Source: Clostridia bacterium
Lineage (GTDB): Bacteria; Bacillota; Clostridia; Oscillospirales; CAG-272
Reading direction: 5' to 3'
NCBI GenBank assembly: GCA_017411935.1
Contig: JAFQPC010000120.1
Span: 1 to 5,963 of the forward strand
Length of the DNA stretch: 5,963 bases
The position numbers and the translations under genes are program-made. The notes under the pieces were generated by a model. The model was not told the origin of the DNA. It saw nothing but the letters and a program-made list of their open reading frames with translations, and did no database searches. This document shows, piece after piece, positions 1 to 5,963 of this stretch (positions are counted from its first letter, which is position 1; every line of letters begins with the position of its first letter).

Positions 1-815
1 CCGTGATTTTTATCTTGTAGGGCTACGAGCAATGCTTCGCAGAAGGTTCGATCATAATCGTATGCTTCAAACAGAACGGAGACATCCGGATTTTTTGAAA
101 TATAATCGCAAGCAGCCGTAAATACCGAATGCGCGTGACGTACGGTATCGGTTGCGTGGAGAAGAATGATTTTTCCAAAGGAGGTAGCAAAGAAATCGAC
201 TTGATTTTCTGCATTTTCTCTTGTTTCGATGGCATTTTGACGGAAAAATTCAATTCCTTGCGGAATGGAATTTGATTTTCTTGCCAGGTCGATCAAGAGA
301 TTTCCTAAACGGTCCGTATTTCGTGTTCCCGTAAAGCATTCAGCAAAGGCAGGAAAAGCGGGATCGGTTTCGTAAAAGAAATCAAGCACTTCTTCCATCA
401 CAGAGTGAGAGAGAAGTTCCATTTCGGTTTCATCGGCAATGCGGAACGAGGCGGGAAGCCCTAAAACCGAAAAATTCGAACGAAGAAGATCAAGACAAAA
501 GGAGTCGATCGTACAAATGCGTGCACTTCCCAACTTTACGAGTTGAGAGGCAAGGTAACGGTTGGACGGATCTTTTGCCAAGGCTTCACTCAGCGCGTTA
601 AAAATACGCGTTTTCAGTTCTTCTGCGGCGGCACGCGTAAAGGTAACGATCAGCATTCGCGAAATATCAGCAGGGGCATTCGTGTCGGTAATGCTGCGGA
701 TGATCCGCTCGGTAAGCGTTGCCGTTTTACCCGAGCCCGCCGCAGCACTGACTAACAGGGTTTTATTATGAATTCTGATAGCGGCGCTTTGCGCTTCGGT
801 CCATTTTCTTGACAT
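1..815 (-). CDS. addA: AddA, ATP-dependent helicase/nuclease subunit A (N-terminal part, cut by window edge)
   Basis: This is the large subunit of the AddAB helicase-nuclease, a cytoplasmic complex that unwinds and resects double-strand DNA ends and prepares them for RecA. The frame is open from the ATG at 815 to the left edge, giving 271 codons; full AddA proteins are about 1200 residues, so the remaining helicase motifs and the C-terminal nuclease domain lie outside. Visible superfamily 1 (UvrD/RecB-type) features are the Q-motif region WTEAQ at residues 5-9, the Walker A motif AAAGSGKT at 24-31, motif Ia VTFTRAAAEE at 57-66, and TIDSFC at 102-107, followed by the family-typical FRIADETE at 124-131. 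In many relatives the fourth motif reads TIHSFC; here Asp replaces His, a variation I regard as tolerated. The start is fixed by an AAGGAG site 5 bases upstream. The gene follows addB by 9 bases, so the two are almost certainly cotranscribed and translationally coupled. No frameshift is seen. The family assignment is secure. Confidence 0.96.
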   Translation of the reverse strand, partial: MSRKWTEAQSAAIRIHNKTLLVSAAAGSGKTATLTERIIRSITDTNAPADISRMLIVTFTRAAAEELKTRIFNALSEALAKDPSNRYLASQLVKLGSARICTIDSFCLDLLRSNFSVLGLPASFRIADETEMELLSHSVMEEVLDFFYETDPAFPAFAECFTGTRNTDRLGNLLIDLARKSNSIPQGIEFFRQNAIETRENAENQVDFFATSFGKIILLHATDTVRHAHSVFTAACDYISKNPDVSVLFEAYDYDRTFCEALLVALQDKNH

Positions 816-820
816 AGGTT

Positions 821-826
821 CTCCTT
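821..826 (-). promoter_or_regulatory. Ribosome binding site of addA overlapping the addB stop codon
   Basis: Read on the minus strand, AAGGAG begins inside the TAA stop of addB (827-825) and ends 5 bases before the addA ATG (815-813). Ribosomes finishing addB would therefore stop directly on the addA initiation site. This is a classic arrangement for translational coupling, which would suit two subunits of one heterodimer. The motif and spacing are seen directly; the coupling is inferred. Confidence 0.85.
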
Positions 827-3800
827 AACAATCTGCTCTGCGGCAGATCGGTTTCATATGACAGTAAGAGCAGGGGTCTTGTCCGGGACAATCTGTGGGG
901 GAAGCATCGGCGTAACCGCTACGAAGCTCGGTTGTGATTTTTTCTACCGTCGCCTCAATCTGACGGTAAAGTCCGTCAAACTCCTCGTTGGATGACAGTG
1001 CTTTTCCGACAAGTTCACCGTCTTTGTTTCGTTTGATCCCCGCCAAAAAGTGGGGAGAAAGATTGTGATTCATCGCGAGCAAAATACTCTCATCGTTTAA
1101 AAGCAATCCGCTTCTTTTGAATGAATCGGCAGCTTTTTGTAACACCGTTGCTTCGGCATCATATTCCTCTGCTTCTACGATAGGAATATTTGCGGAAAGG
1201 TAAACGATTCCCGCGGGAAGTGGAGAATCTTGGTCTGACAGTCCTATCTTTTGAGCAAAATTCTTGTTAGGAGTGCGGCAAAGTGCAAACAAATAGAGAA
1301 GCATTTGTAGGTTGATTCCGTGAGAAACATCGTCCAAAGAAAAGGACTTGCTTCCCGTTTTATAATCGACAATACGAACGTAGGTCTTCCCATTTTTACG
1401 GAGTAGATCGACGCGGTCAACAATGCCCGAGAAAGAGACACGCATTCCATCTGGCAATACGAACTCCATCGGAGACGGATTTCCGTCTTTTCCGTTGAAA
1501 GGAAGCTCAAAAAATGCGGGGGTGAACTCGCTTTGCGAGAATTCCTCGGTGATATTTTTGAGCATCAGTACAGCCAGACGCTTTAAACGGCGATAAAGAT
1601 GACGCAAGCGTTGTGAGTCTCTTTCTTTTTGCGGTGTGATTTTTTCGATATATTCTTCCACGACAAGCTCTGCCTTTTGAAGAAGAATTTCGTCGGAAGG
1701 AAAGCTTCCATCTTCATTTTTTTCGGCTTCTTCTACGGCAAAACGAATCAGATGCTCTAGAATATAGTGAATGAAGCTACCCATCATTGAGGTGCGGAAA
1801 TTTGCTTGTTTCTTTTCGCGAAGTCCCAATTCATAGGTGCAATAATAGTTAAATGGACATTTGACATAGCTCTCAAATCGAGTTGCCGAAAAATGAAGTT
1901 TTTCATCGTTACGGATGGGGAGATGGTCTTGCGTTACACGGCAAACAGAATCGGCAATGGGAGCCGAAGAAAGATTTTTGACCTCGGGGAGAATCTCGGA
2001 GAGCGCACTCTTGAGTGCTTCTCGATCTTCCTTGCGTTCCAAATTACGAAGCTGAGCGGCGGCACTTCGCGGAGCACCTGACAAATAACGCAGATCGTTT
2101 GAAAAATAACGGTGTGCGTTGAGATTTTCAAACAGAGCCAGTGTGCGTCGGAAGGGGAGTGATGGCGTGCGACTTTGTCCATTCAATTCCGCAACTGAGG
2201 TAAAAAGATAAAGACCGTCCGACGGTGCGGCAAAGGCGCGCTGTACGTACATCAGTTCGTCGGAAGAACGTGCATCGGTGGTGGAATCTGTGGAAAATTC
2301 GATGCCAATGGCGGAAAGCGCTTTACGGTCTGCCGAAGAAAAGAGTCCTCGCTCATTGACGGCAGCAGGAAATTCTCCCTCGCAAAGTCCAAGAATAAAA
2401 ACATATTTTGGGTTGGAAACGCGCAATGCGGCGGCAGAGCCGATCATTACTTCGTCGACCGAGGTAGGAATCGTTCCGATTTCAATTTGCGAAAATACCA
2501 TCTGTAAAATGACGGAAAATTCTTCGGTAGGGAGTTCTTCCTCGGGCATAGCATTGGCAATTTCGGCAAGGGTATTTAAAATAATACTATAAAGCGATTG
2601 GAGTTCCTTGGCTTCCTTTCGGCGTCCACGAGAAAGCTCCTCATTGGCAAAATGAAGTAGCTTGCTTTCCAAACCGATTTCTTCAAAATAACGGTAAACC
2701 GCTTTGCACTGCGCAGCGACGTTTTCTGCTGCATCTAAGAGAATGAAAAAGCGTTCGAGTATCTCGGTCAGTTTGCGGCGGATTTCATTTGCGGCAGAAA
2801 GGATCTCATTTCCGCGCTCGGAAATGCTTTCCGCAAATCCGTCGGGATTCATGGTCCAATCTCCATCGGTGAAACGCGATCCGCGTAAATTCCACGTGGT
2901 TACATACTCCTCAAAGAGGTCAACAGAGCGATCAGAAAAATCATAGAGCCCCGTTTTCAGGTGAGAAATAACATCGGATCTTTGCCAATGATATTGTTTG
3001 ATACGAAGGGCAGAAAGCAAAAGCTTGATTGGGGGCAGAGCACAAAAATCGGTTTTGTGAGAGAAAAAGTAAGGGATCTCGCTTTTTTCCAGCGCAGGCT
3101 CCAAAATGCCACGGTATTTTTCGGGATCACGGGAAAGAACGACGATATCGTGGCAGCGTGCTCCCGAGCGCAACAATTCCAAAATATGTGCCGATGCCGC
3201 ATCTGCTTCAGCATAGGGGGTGTCGCAAATTTCCATACAGATGCTTCCGTCGGAAAGCGCTTGTATTCTTTCTGCATCCATTCGCCAGAGATTTTCGCTA
3301 AGATAGGCGATCGACGGAGAGGTTGCACGGCGATTTCCCCGCAAAGTAATTTCACGGATTTCTCCGTGCGCTTTTGCTGAATGAAGAAGGGCGGCTAATG
3401 ATGCACGAATGCTTTCGGTGCTAAGATCGGTATCGGTGGGGGAGGCAAGCGGAATCGTGATGGTTACGTTGCTTGCTTGTGCAAAGATACGCTCAATTAC
3501 TTTATGCTCGATTCCTGTAAAAGAGGTAAAAGAATCAATATATACGTTGGCATCTCTGAAAAAATGATGCTCGAGAAGCAATTCATAAAGACGAGAAAGA
3601 TCGTCGGACGAATCGCTGTAGTTTTGAGAGACCAAACGCTCAAAGGAGGAAAAAATGAAGGCAAGATCTTGCAGTCTGCTTGCAAGCGGATCCTTATCCG
3701 AAAGCTTTTTTGAAGCGGTTTCAAGCTCTTGTGCTGTGATTCCGTTGGCTTTGCATTCTCCCAAGGTGGAAAGCATAATATCACAAAGAGAGACAGCATC

Positions 3801-4136
3801 GGTAGCGGCGAGTTCCCCATATTCGCTCAGCAGAGGAGCGGATTCCGAAAGGACCTGCCACATCAAAAGATGTCGGATCGGTTTGGTAATGTATCGGTAG
3901 CTCAGTCCGCCATATTCACGGCAAACTCGGTTGTAAAGACGCGAAAAGCTGAGCACTTCCAAAGACAATTGGGCAGAGGAGGGTAAGAGTTCCAATGTGT
4001 GATGCTCTGCTTGAACGGCATCTTGCTCGGGAACGATCAAAAAGGTATGGGTGCCTTGTTCGGTATCTTTGTGAATGGCATCGAAAAGCGCGGTCGTTTT
4101 TCCACTGCCATATGTGCCGTAAATGAACGTAATCAA
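825..4136 (-). CDS. addB: AddB, ATP-dependent nuclease subunit B (complete, TTG start preferred)
   Basis: AddB partners AddA in double-strand break end resection; in studied homologues its helicase-like part reads Chi and its C-terminal nuclease cuts one strand. With the TTG start at 4136 the protein has 1103 residues, close to the 1166 or so of Bacillus AddB. Domains in order are: Walker A GTYGSGKT at 7-14; the LIVPEQ motif near 33-38; FSRL near 64-67; the conserved ILGLCEGEFPAA stretch near 581-592; and a RecB-type nuclease domain from about 750. That domain shows SATRFESYVKCPF at 750-762, GSFIH with His790, Asp907 in GIVDRVD, Asp924 and Lys926 in VDYKTG, and QMLLY with Gln944 and Tyr948. 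Four cysteines match the iron-sulfur staple of the family: Cys760 and C-terminal Cys1089, Cys1092 and Cys1098, with the same 3 and 6 spacing as in Bacillus. The nuclease therefore looks intact. The frame stays open upstream to ATG codons at 4163 and 4190 (1112 or 1121 residues), but those overlap the promoter, while an AGGAG stands 7 bases before the TTG. Family assignment is secure; the start is well supported. Confidence 0.97.
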   Translation of the reverse strand: MITFIYGTYGSGKTTALFDAIHKDTEQGTHTFLIVPEQDAVQAEHHTLELLPSSAQLSLEVLSFSRLYNRVCREYGGLSYRYITKPIRHLLMWQVLSESAPLLSEYGELAATDAVSLCDIMLSTLGECKANGITAQELETASKKLSDKDPLASRLQDLAFIFSSFERLVSQNYSDSSDDLSRLYELLLEHHFFRDANVYIDSFTSFTGIEHKVIERIFAQASNVTITIPLASPTDTDLSTESIRASLAALLHSAKAHGEIREITLRGNRRATSPSIAYLSENLWRMDAERIQALSDGSICMEICDTPYAEADAASAHILELLRSGARCHDIVVLSRDPEKYRGILEPALEKSEIPYFFSHKTDFCALPPIKLLLSALRIKQYHWQRSDVISHLKTGLYDFSDRSVDLFEEYVTTWNLRGSRFTDGDWTMNPDGFAESISERGNEILSAANEIRRKLTEILERFFILLDAAENVAAQCKAVYRYFEEIGLESKLLHFANEELSRGRRKEAKELQSLYSIILNTLAEIANAMPEEELPTEEFSVILQMVFSQIEIGTIPTSVDEVMIGSAAALRVSNPKYVFILGLCEGEFPAAVNERGLFSSADRKALSAIGIEFSTDSTTDARSSDELMYVQRAFAAPSDGLYLFTSVAELNGQSRTPSLPFRRTLALFENLNAHRYFSNDLRYLSGAPRSAAAQLRNLERKEDREALKSALSEILPEVKNLSSAPIADSVCRVTQDHLPIRNDEKLHFSATRFESYVKCPFNYYCTYELGLREKKQANFRTSMMGSFIHYILEHLIRFAVEEAEKNEDGSFPSDEILLQKAELVVEEYIEKITPQKERDSQRLRHLYRRLKRLAVLMLKNITEEFSQSEFTPAFFELPFNGKDGNPSPMEFVLPDGMRVSFSGIVDRVDLLRKNGKTYVRIVDYKTGSKSFSLDDVSHGINLQMLLYLFALCRTPNKNFAQKIGLSDQDSPLPAGIVYLSANIPIVEAEEYDAEATVLQKAADSFKRSGLLLNDESILLAMNHNLSPHFLAGIKRNKDGELVGKALSSNEEFDGLYRQIEATVEKITTELRSGYADASPTDCPGQDPCSYCHMKPICRRADC

Positions 4137-4143
4137 AGCGCAA

Positions 4144-4150
4144 CTCCTTT
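4144..4150 (-). promoter_or_regulatory. Ribosome binding site that decides the addB start
   Basis: On the minus strand AAAGGAG lies 7 bases before the TTG at 4136-4134. Neither upstream in-frame ATG (4190 or 4163) has a comparable purine-rich site at a proper distance; the bases before 4163 are a TATAAT-like AT stretch. The resulting protein starts MITFIYGTYGSGKT, placing Walker A at residue 7, as is usual for AddB. Confidence 0.82.
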
Positions 4151-4169
4151 CTTTCTTCTTCATATTATC

Positions 4170-4198
4170 ATTATAACAAAAAAATATCACAAAAACAA
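4170..4198 (-). promoter_or_regulatory. Extended -10 promoter for the addB-addA operon
   Basis: Read leftwards, a perfect TATAAT -10 box (4175-4170) is preceded by TGT, giving the extended -10 form TGnTATAAT. Seventeen bases upstream is TTGTTT (4198-4193), which matches the first three bases of the -35 consensus TTGACA. Transcription would start near 4163, leaving a leader of about 25 bases that carries the AGGAG site. The motif quality and spacing suit a vegetative sigma-A type promoter. No operator or SOS box was recognised next to it. Confidence 0.72.
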
Positions 4199-4282
4199 TG
4201 AAAAATCACAATTCTTTGCAATCTTTTTTGCAAATTCAACGTCTGTTACATAAATCTTCAAAAAACGGTCACAATTAAGTCT

Positions 4283-4288
4283 TATAAT
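4283..4288 (+). promoter_or_regulatory. Probable -10 box of the htrA promoter
   Basis: A perfect TATAAT hexamer stands 37 bases before the htrA ATG and would give a leader of about 30 bases. The position expected for a -35 box at 17-base spacing (4260-4265) is only a run of six A, and no TG precedes the -10. The nearest alternative, TTCAAA at 4257, would need a 20-base spacer. The promoter may therefore be weak or need an activator. The region is AT-rich, so the hexamer alone is modest evidence. Confidence 0.5.
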
Positions 4289-4313
4289 GTAAATAAATCA
4301 TAACATAATTTTT

Positions 4314-4319
4314 GAGAGG
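4314..4319 (+). promoter_or_regulatory. Ribosome binding site of htrA
   Basis: GAGAGG ends 6 bases before the ATG at 4326. It is a slightly imperfect Shine-Dalgarno sequence with normal spacing and supports that ATG as the start. No other start codon lies near it in frame. Confidence 0.75.
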
Positions 4320-4325
4320 TTACAT

Positions 4326-5693
4326 ATGGACGAGCAAAACAACAAACAAGATTACGAGAATCAAAACGCCCAAGAAAACCAAGAAAGGAACCAAACACTG
4401 AGCTATGATGATCAAGACGTTCCAAAAAGCAAAAAAGAGGACGGTTCGCTCGCTGAGAAAGAAGTCGAAGCAAATTCTCTTGAAAAAGAAGATCCTGCAG
4501 AAAAAGCAGAAGATATTGAAAAAAACGTTTCTGTAACCGAGGAAAAGATTTCAGAGGAGAAGAAAGAGCCCCGGTTTTCTTGCAGTTATGAGCCACCGTA
4601 TGGAGCACCGATTCTTTCGTCGGATGAAAGTGTTTCAGATAAGTCGCCAAAGCGGAAAAAGAAGCCCAAGGCATTGATTGCAATTTTGATCGTGATCGGT
4701 GTGATTATTGTTTTCATTGGCGGTGCTTGGCTTGGACCGATTTTGTTGGATCAAGAAAGTTCGTTGCCAATGCCCTCAGGCTCAGGAAACCAAGAAGACG
4801 ACAAAACGGTGTATGCAAATTTTTCTGACCTTTACGAGGCTGTGGCAGATTCCGTGGTTGATATCGATGTGATCGCTTTGAACAAAAATACCGTTGGCAG
4901 TGGTGTAATCATTGATCAGGACGGATATATCATTACCAATCATCACGTGGTGGAAAACTTTTCGGAAATTATTGTTACTTTGCGCAACGGAACTGAATAT
5001 GACGCATTTTATATTGGGGGCGATGCCAAATACGATATTGCCGTAATAAAGATCAATCCCACTCCCGATTCGGAGCTTGTTGTGGCAGAGCTTGGAAACA
5101 GTGCCGAGGTGAAAGTCGCGGAAGATGTGATCGCTATTGGAAATCCGTTGGGATTGAGCGGAACGGTAACGCACGGAATCATCAGCGGTGAGCGTATGAT
5201 CCGTCAGTATTTTTATCCGATGGATTTTTTACAGATCGATGCTGCGATTAATAATGGCAATTCCGGCGGAGCTGTTTTTAATATGTCGGGAGAGCTTGTC
5301 GGTATCGTGACTGCTAAATTGATTGATTTTATGAACGGGGAGGAACAAGTCTCTGTAGAAGGTCTTGGATTTGCTGTTCCAATTGACGTAGCTTGGCGAT
5401 GCGCGAAGGATCTGATCGAATACGGATACGTTACGGGAGAGCCCGATATGGGAATTTCGATCGGAATGAATAATTCTGCGGTGTCTATTACCGAAAGTCG
5501 CAATGCTGAGATCAATGTGAATGACCAAATCATTGCAATTCAAGGAAATAATGTAACATCTATGGAAGAAATTTATGCTGTTACAGACAAAATGGAGATC
5601 GGAGATCAAATTACACTGACACTTCGCCGAAGAAGCGGACTTGGTTATTTGGAATTTGATGTGACTATTACGGTCGAAGAACATCAACCGTAA
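4326..5693 (+). CDS. Membrane-anchored HtrA/DegP-family serine protease with PDZ domain
   Basis: This is a trypsin-like S1C protease of the HtrA family, which degrades misfolded proteins at the outer face of the membrane. It has 455 residues. Residues 1-115 form a hydrophilic tail rich in Glu, Lys, Gln and Asn, ending in the basic cluster KRKKKPK (109-115). One transmembrane helix follows at about 116-136, so the tail should be cytoplasmic and the protease extracellular. After a short acidic and Ser-rich linker, the protease domain spans about 163-360. The catalytic triad is complete: His207 in TNHHVV, Asp237 in YDIAVIKI, and Ser313 in GNSGGAV, preceded by the typical DAAINN stretch. A C-terminal PDZ domain covers about 373-452, with NDQIIAIQGNNV at 399-410. 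Its carboxylate-binding and core loop is unusual: the common SPA-AGL-GD pattern is reduced to a shorter ESRNAEINVND. The response regulator gene begins 28 bases downstream with no hairpin between, so the genes are probably cotranscribed. Genes of this type are variously called htrA, degP or degQ; I do not assign a specific paralogue. Confidence 0.95.
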   Translation: MDEQNNKQDYENQNAQENQERNQTLSYDDQDVPKSKKEDGSLAEKEVEANSLEKEDPAEKAEDIEKNVSVTEEKISEEKKEPRFSCSYEPPYGAPILSSDESVSDKSPKRKKKPKALIAILIVIGVIIVFIGGAWLGPILLDQESSLPMPSGSGNQEDDKTVYANFSDLYEAVADSVVDIDVIALNKNTVGSGVIIDQDGYIITNHHVVENFSEIIVTLRNGTEYDAFYIGGDAKYDIAVIKINPTPDSELVVAELGNSAEVKVAEDVIAIGNPLGLSGTVTHGIISGERMIRQYFYPMDFLQIDAAINNGNSGGAVFNMSGELVGIVTAKLIDFMNGEEQVSVEGLGFAVPIDVAWRCAKDLIEYGYVTGEPDMGISIGMNNSAVSITESRNAEINVNDQIIAIQGNNVTSMEEIYAVTDKMEIGDQITLTLRRRSGLGYLEFDVTITVEEHQP

Positions 5694-5707
5694 AGAAAAA
5701 TATAAAG

Positions 5708-5715
5708 AAAGGGAG
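5708..5715 (+). promoter_or_regulatory. Ribosome binding site of the response regulator gene
   Basis: AAAGGGAG ends 6 bases before the ATG at 5722, a strong Shine-Dalgarno match with good spacing. It lies in the 28-base gap after htrA, which contains no terminator-like hairpin and no clear promoter, supporting readthrough from htrA. Confidence 0.8.
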
Positions 5716-5721
5716 ATGTGT

Positions 5722-5963
5722 ATGTATCATATTTTAGTTGTGGACGACGAGTCAAGAATTCGATCTATTATCAAAAAATATGCGGAGTTCGAAGGTCATA
5801 CGGTAACCGAAGCGGCGGACGGAATGGAAGCCATTCGTCTTTGCCGTGCACAGGAATTTGACTTGATCATTATGGATATTATGATGCCTGAACTTGACGG
5901 ATTTTCGGCGTGCCGAGAAATTCGAAAGACCTCGCAGATCCCGATTATCATGCTTTCCGCACG
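5722..5963 (+). CDS. Response regulator, receiver domain (N-terminal part, cut by window edge)
   Basis: This is the start of a two-component response regulator, which is phosphorylated on aspartate by a sensor kinase and usually then binds DNA. Eighty complete codons are present. The receiver fold is plain: ILVVDDE at residues 4-10 supplies the acidic pair Asp8 and Asp9, Asp52 in IIMDIMMPELDG is the expected phosphoacceptor, and Ser79 in PIIMLSA is the switch Ser/Thr position. The conserved Lys and the output domain lie beyond the right edge. The sequence style (MDIMMPELDGF, IPIIMLSA) resembles the OmpR/PhoB family, typically about 225-235 residues with a winged helix, but the output domain cannot be seen. 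Its position just behind htrA suggests one operon; a sensor kinase gene would be expected next. Role in envelope stress is inference only. Confidence 0.93.
   Translation, partial: MYHILVVDDESRIRSIIKKYAEFEGHTVTEAADGMEAIRLCRAQEFDLIIMDIMMPELDGFSACREIRKTSQIPIIMLSA

Noticed and set aside
23..253. Minus-strand open frame of 76 codons near the left edge
   Set aside because: It overlaps addA in another frame, and the addA reading frame matches its family throughout this stretch.
2957..3380. Open frames of 130-140 codons on both strands (minus 2957-3355 and plus 2961-3380)
   Set aside because: Both lie wholly inside addB in other frames, have no recognisable motif, and lack a convincing ribosome site. 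They are shadows of a well-supported gene.
4188..4190. ATG at 4190 as the addB start
   Set aside because: It lies between the -35 and -10 elements of the likely promoter and has no ribosome site; the TTG at 4136 fits better.
4210..4236. Repeated TTTGCAA words in the intergenic region, possible hairpin or operator
   Set aside because: TTTGCAAA is itself a palindrome in AT-rich DNA; the two copies form no stable stem and have no flanking symmetry.
4282..4683. Minus-strand open frame of 133 codons across the htrA start
   Set aside because: It is antisense to the htrA tail and promoter. Its composition reflects the reverse of Glu/Lys-rich codons, giving Phe- and Leu-rich sequence, and no family features are seen.
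5229..5687. Minus-strand open frame of 152 codons under the htrA protease and PDZ region
   Set aside because: It is antisense to a gene with a complete catalytic triad, and shows no motif or ribosome site.
5694..5721. Possible terminator between htrA and the response regulator
   Set aside because: The gap is A- and G-rich with no inverted repeat and no T-run.
5634..5815. AGCGG pentamers (for example at 5634 and 5811), the Bacillus subtilis Chi sequence
   Set aside because: A five-base word is expected often by chance, the host species is unknown, and the Chi word differs between species.

Overview
The window looks like chromosomal DNA from a low- to moderate-GC Firmicute, most likely a clostridial lineage. 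The reasons are the AddAB-type recombination nuclease instead of RecBCD, strong AGGAG-type ribosome sites, an AT-rich intergenic promoter region, and an HtrA protease with a long charged cytoplasmic tail followed by an OmpR-like response regulator. No genus can be assigned from the sequence alone.

Layout. Positions 1-4136 are on the minus strand and hold addB (825-4136, complete) followed by addA (its first 271 codons, 1-815, running off the left edge). The two genes are 9 bases apart and the addA ribosome site overlaps the addB stop codon. Both proteins belong to one heterodimeric helicase-nuclease that processes double-strand DNA ends for recombinational repair. The best start of addB is a TTG at 4136, not the upstream in-frame ATG codons at 4190 or 4163. 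A good extended -10 promoter lies over those upstream codons, and a strong Shine-Dalgarno site stands 7 bases before the TTG.

Positions 4137-4325 are a divergent intergenic region with an addB promoter facing left and a probable htrA promoter facing right. On the plus strand there follow a membrane-anchored HtrA/DegP-type serine protease with a PDZ domain (4326-5693) and, 28 bases later, the first 80 codons of a response regulator (5722-5963, cut by the right edge). The close spacing suggests one transcript. A protease plus two-component regulator unit would fit envelope-stress control, but that is inference.

No tRNA, rRNA, insertion sequence, CRISPR array, phage gene or clear terminator was seen. 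The window reads as ordinary housekeeping DNA. I found no evidence of an undescribed system; the points most worth checking are the addB start, the HtrA tail and PDZ, and the htrA-regulator linkage.
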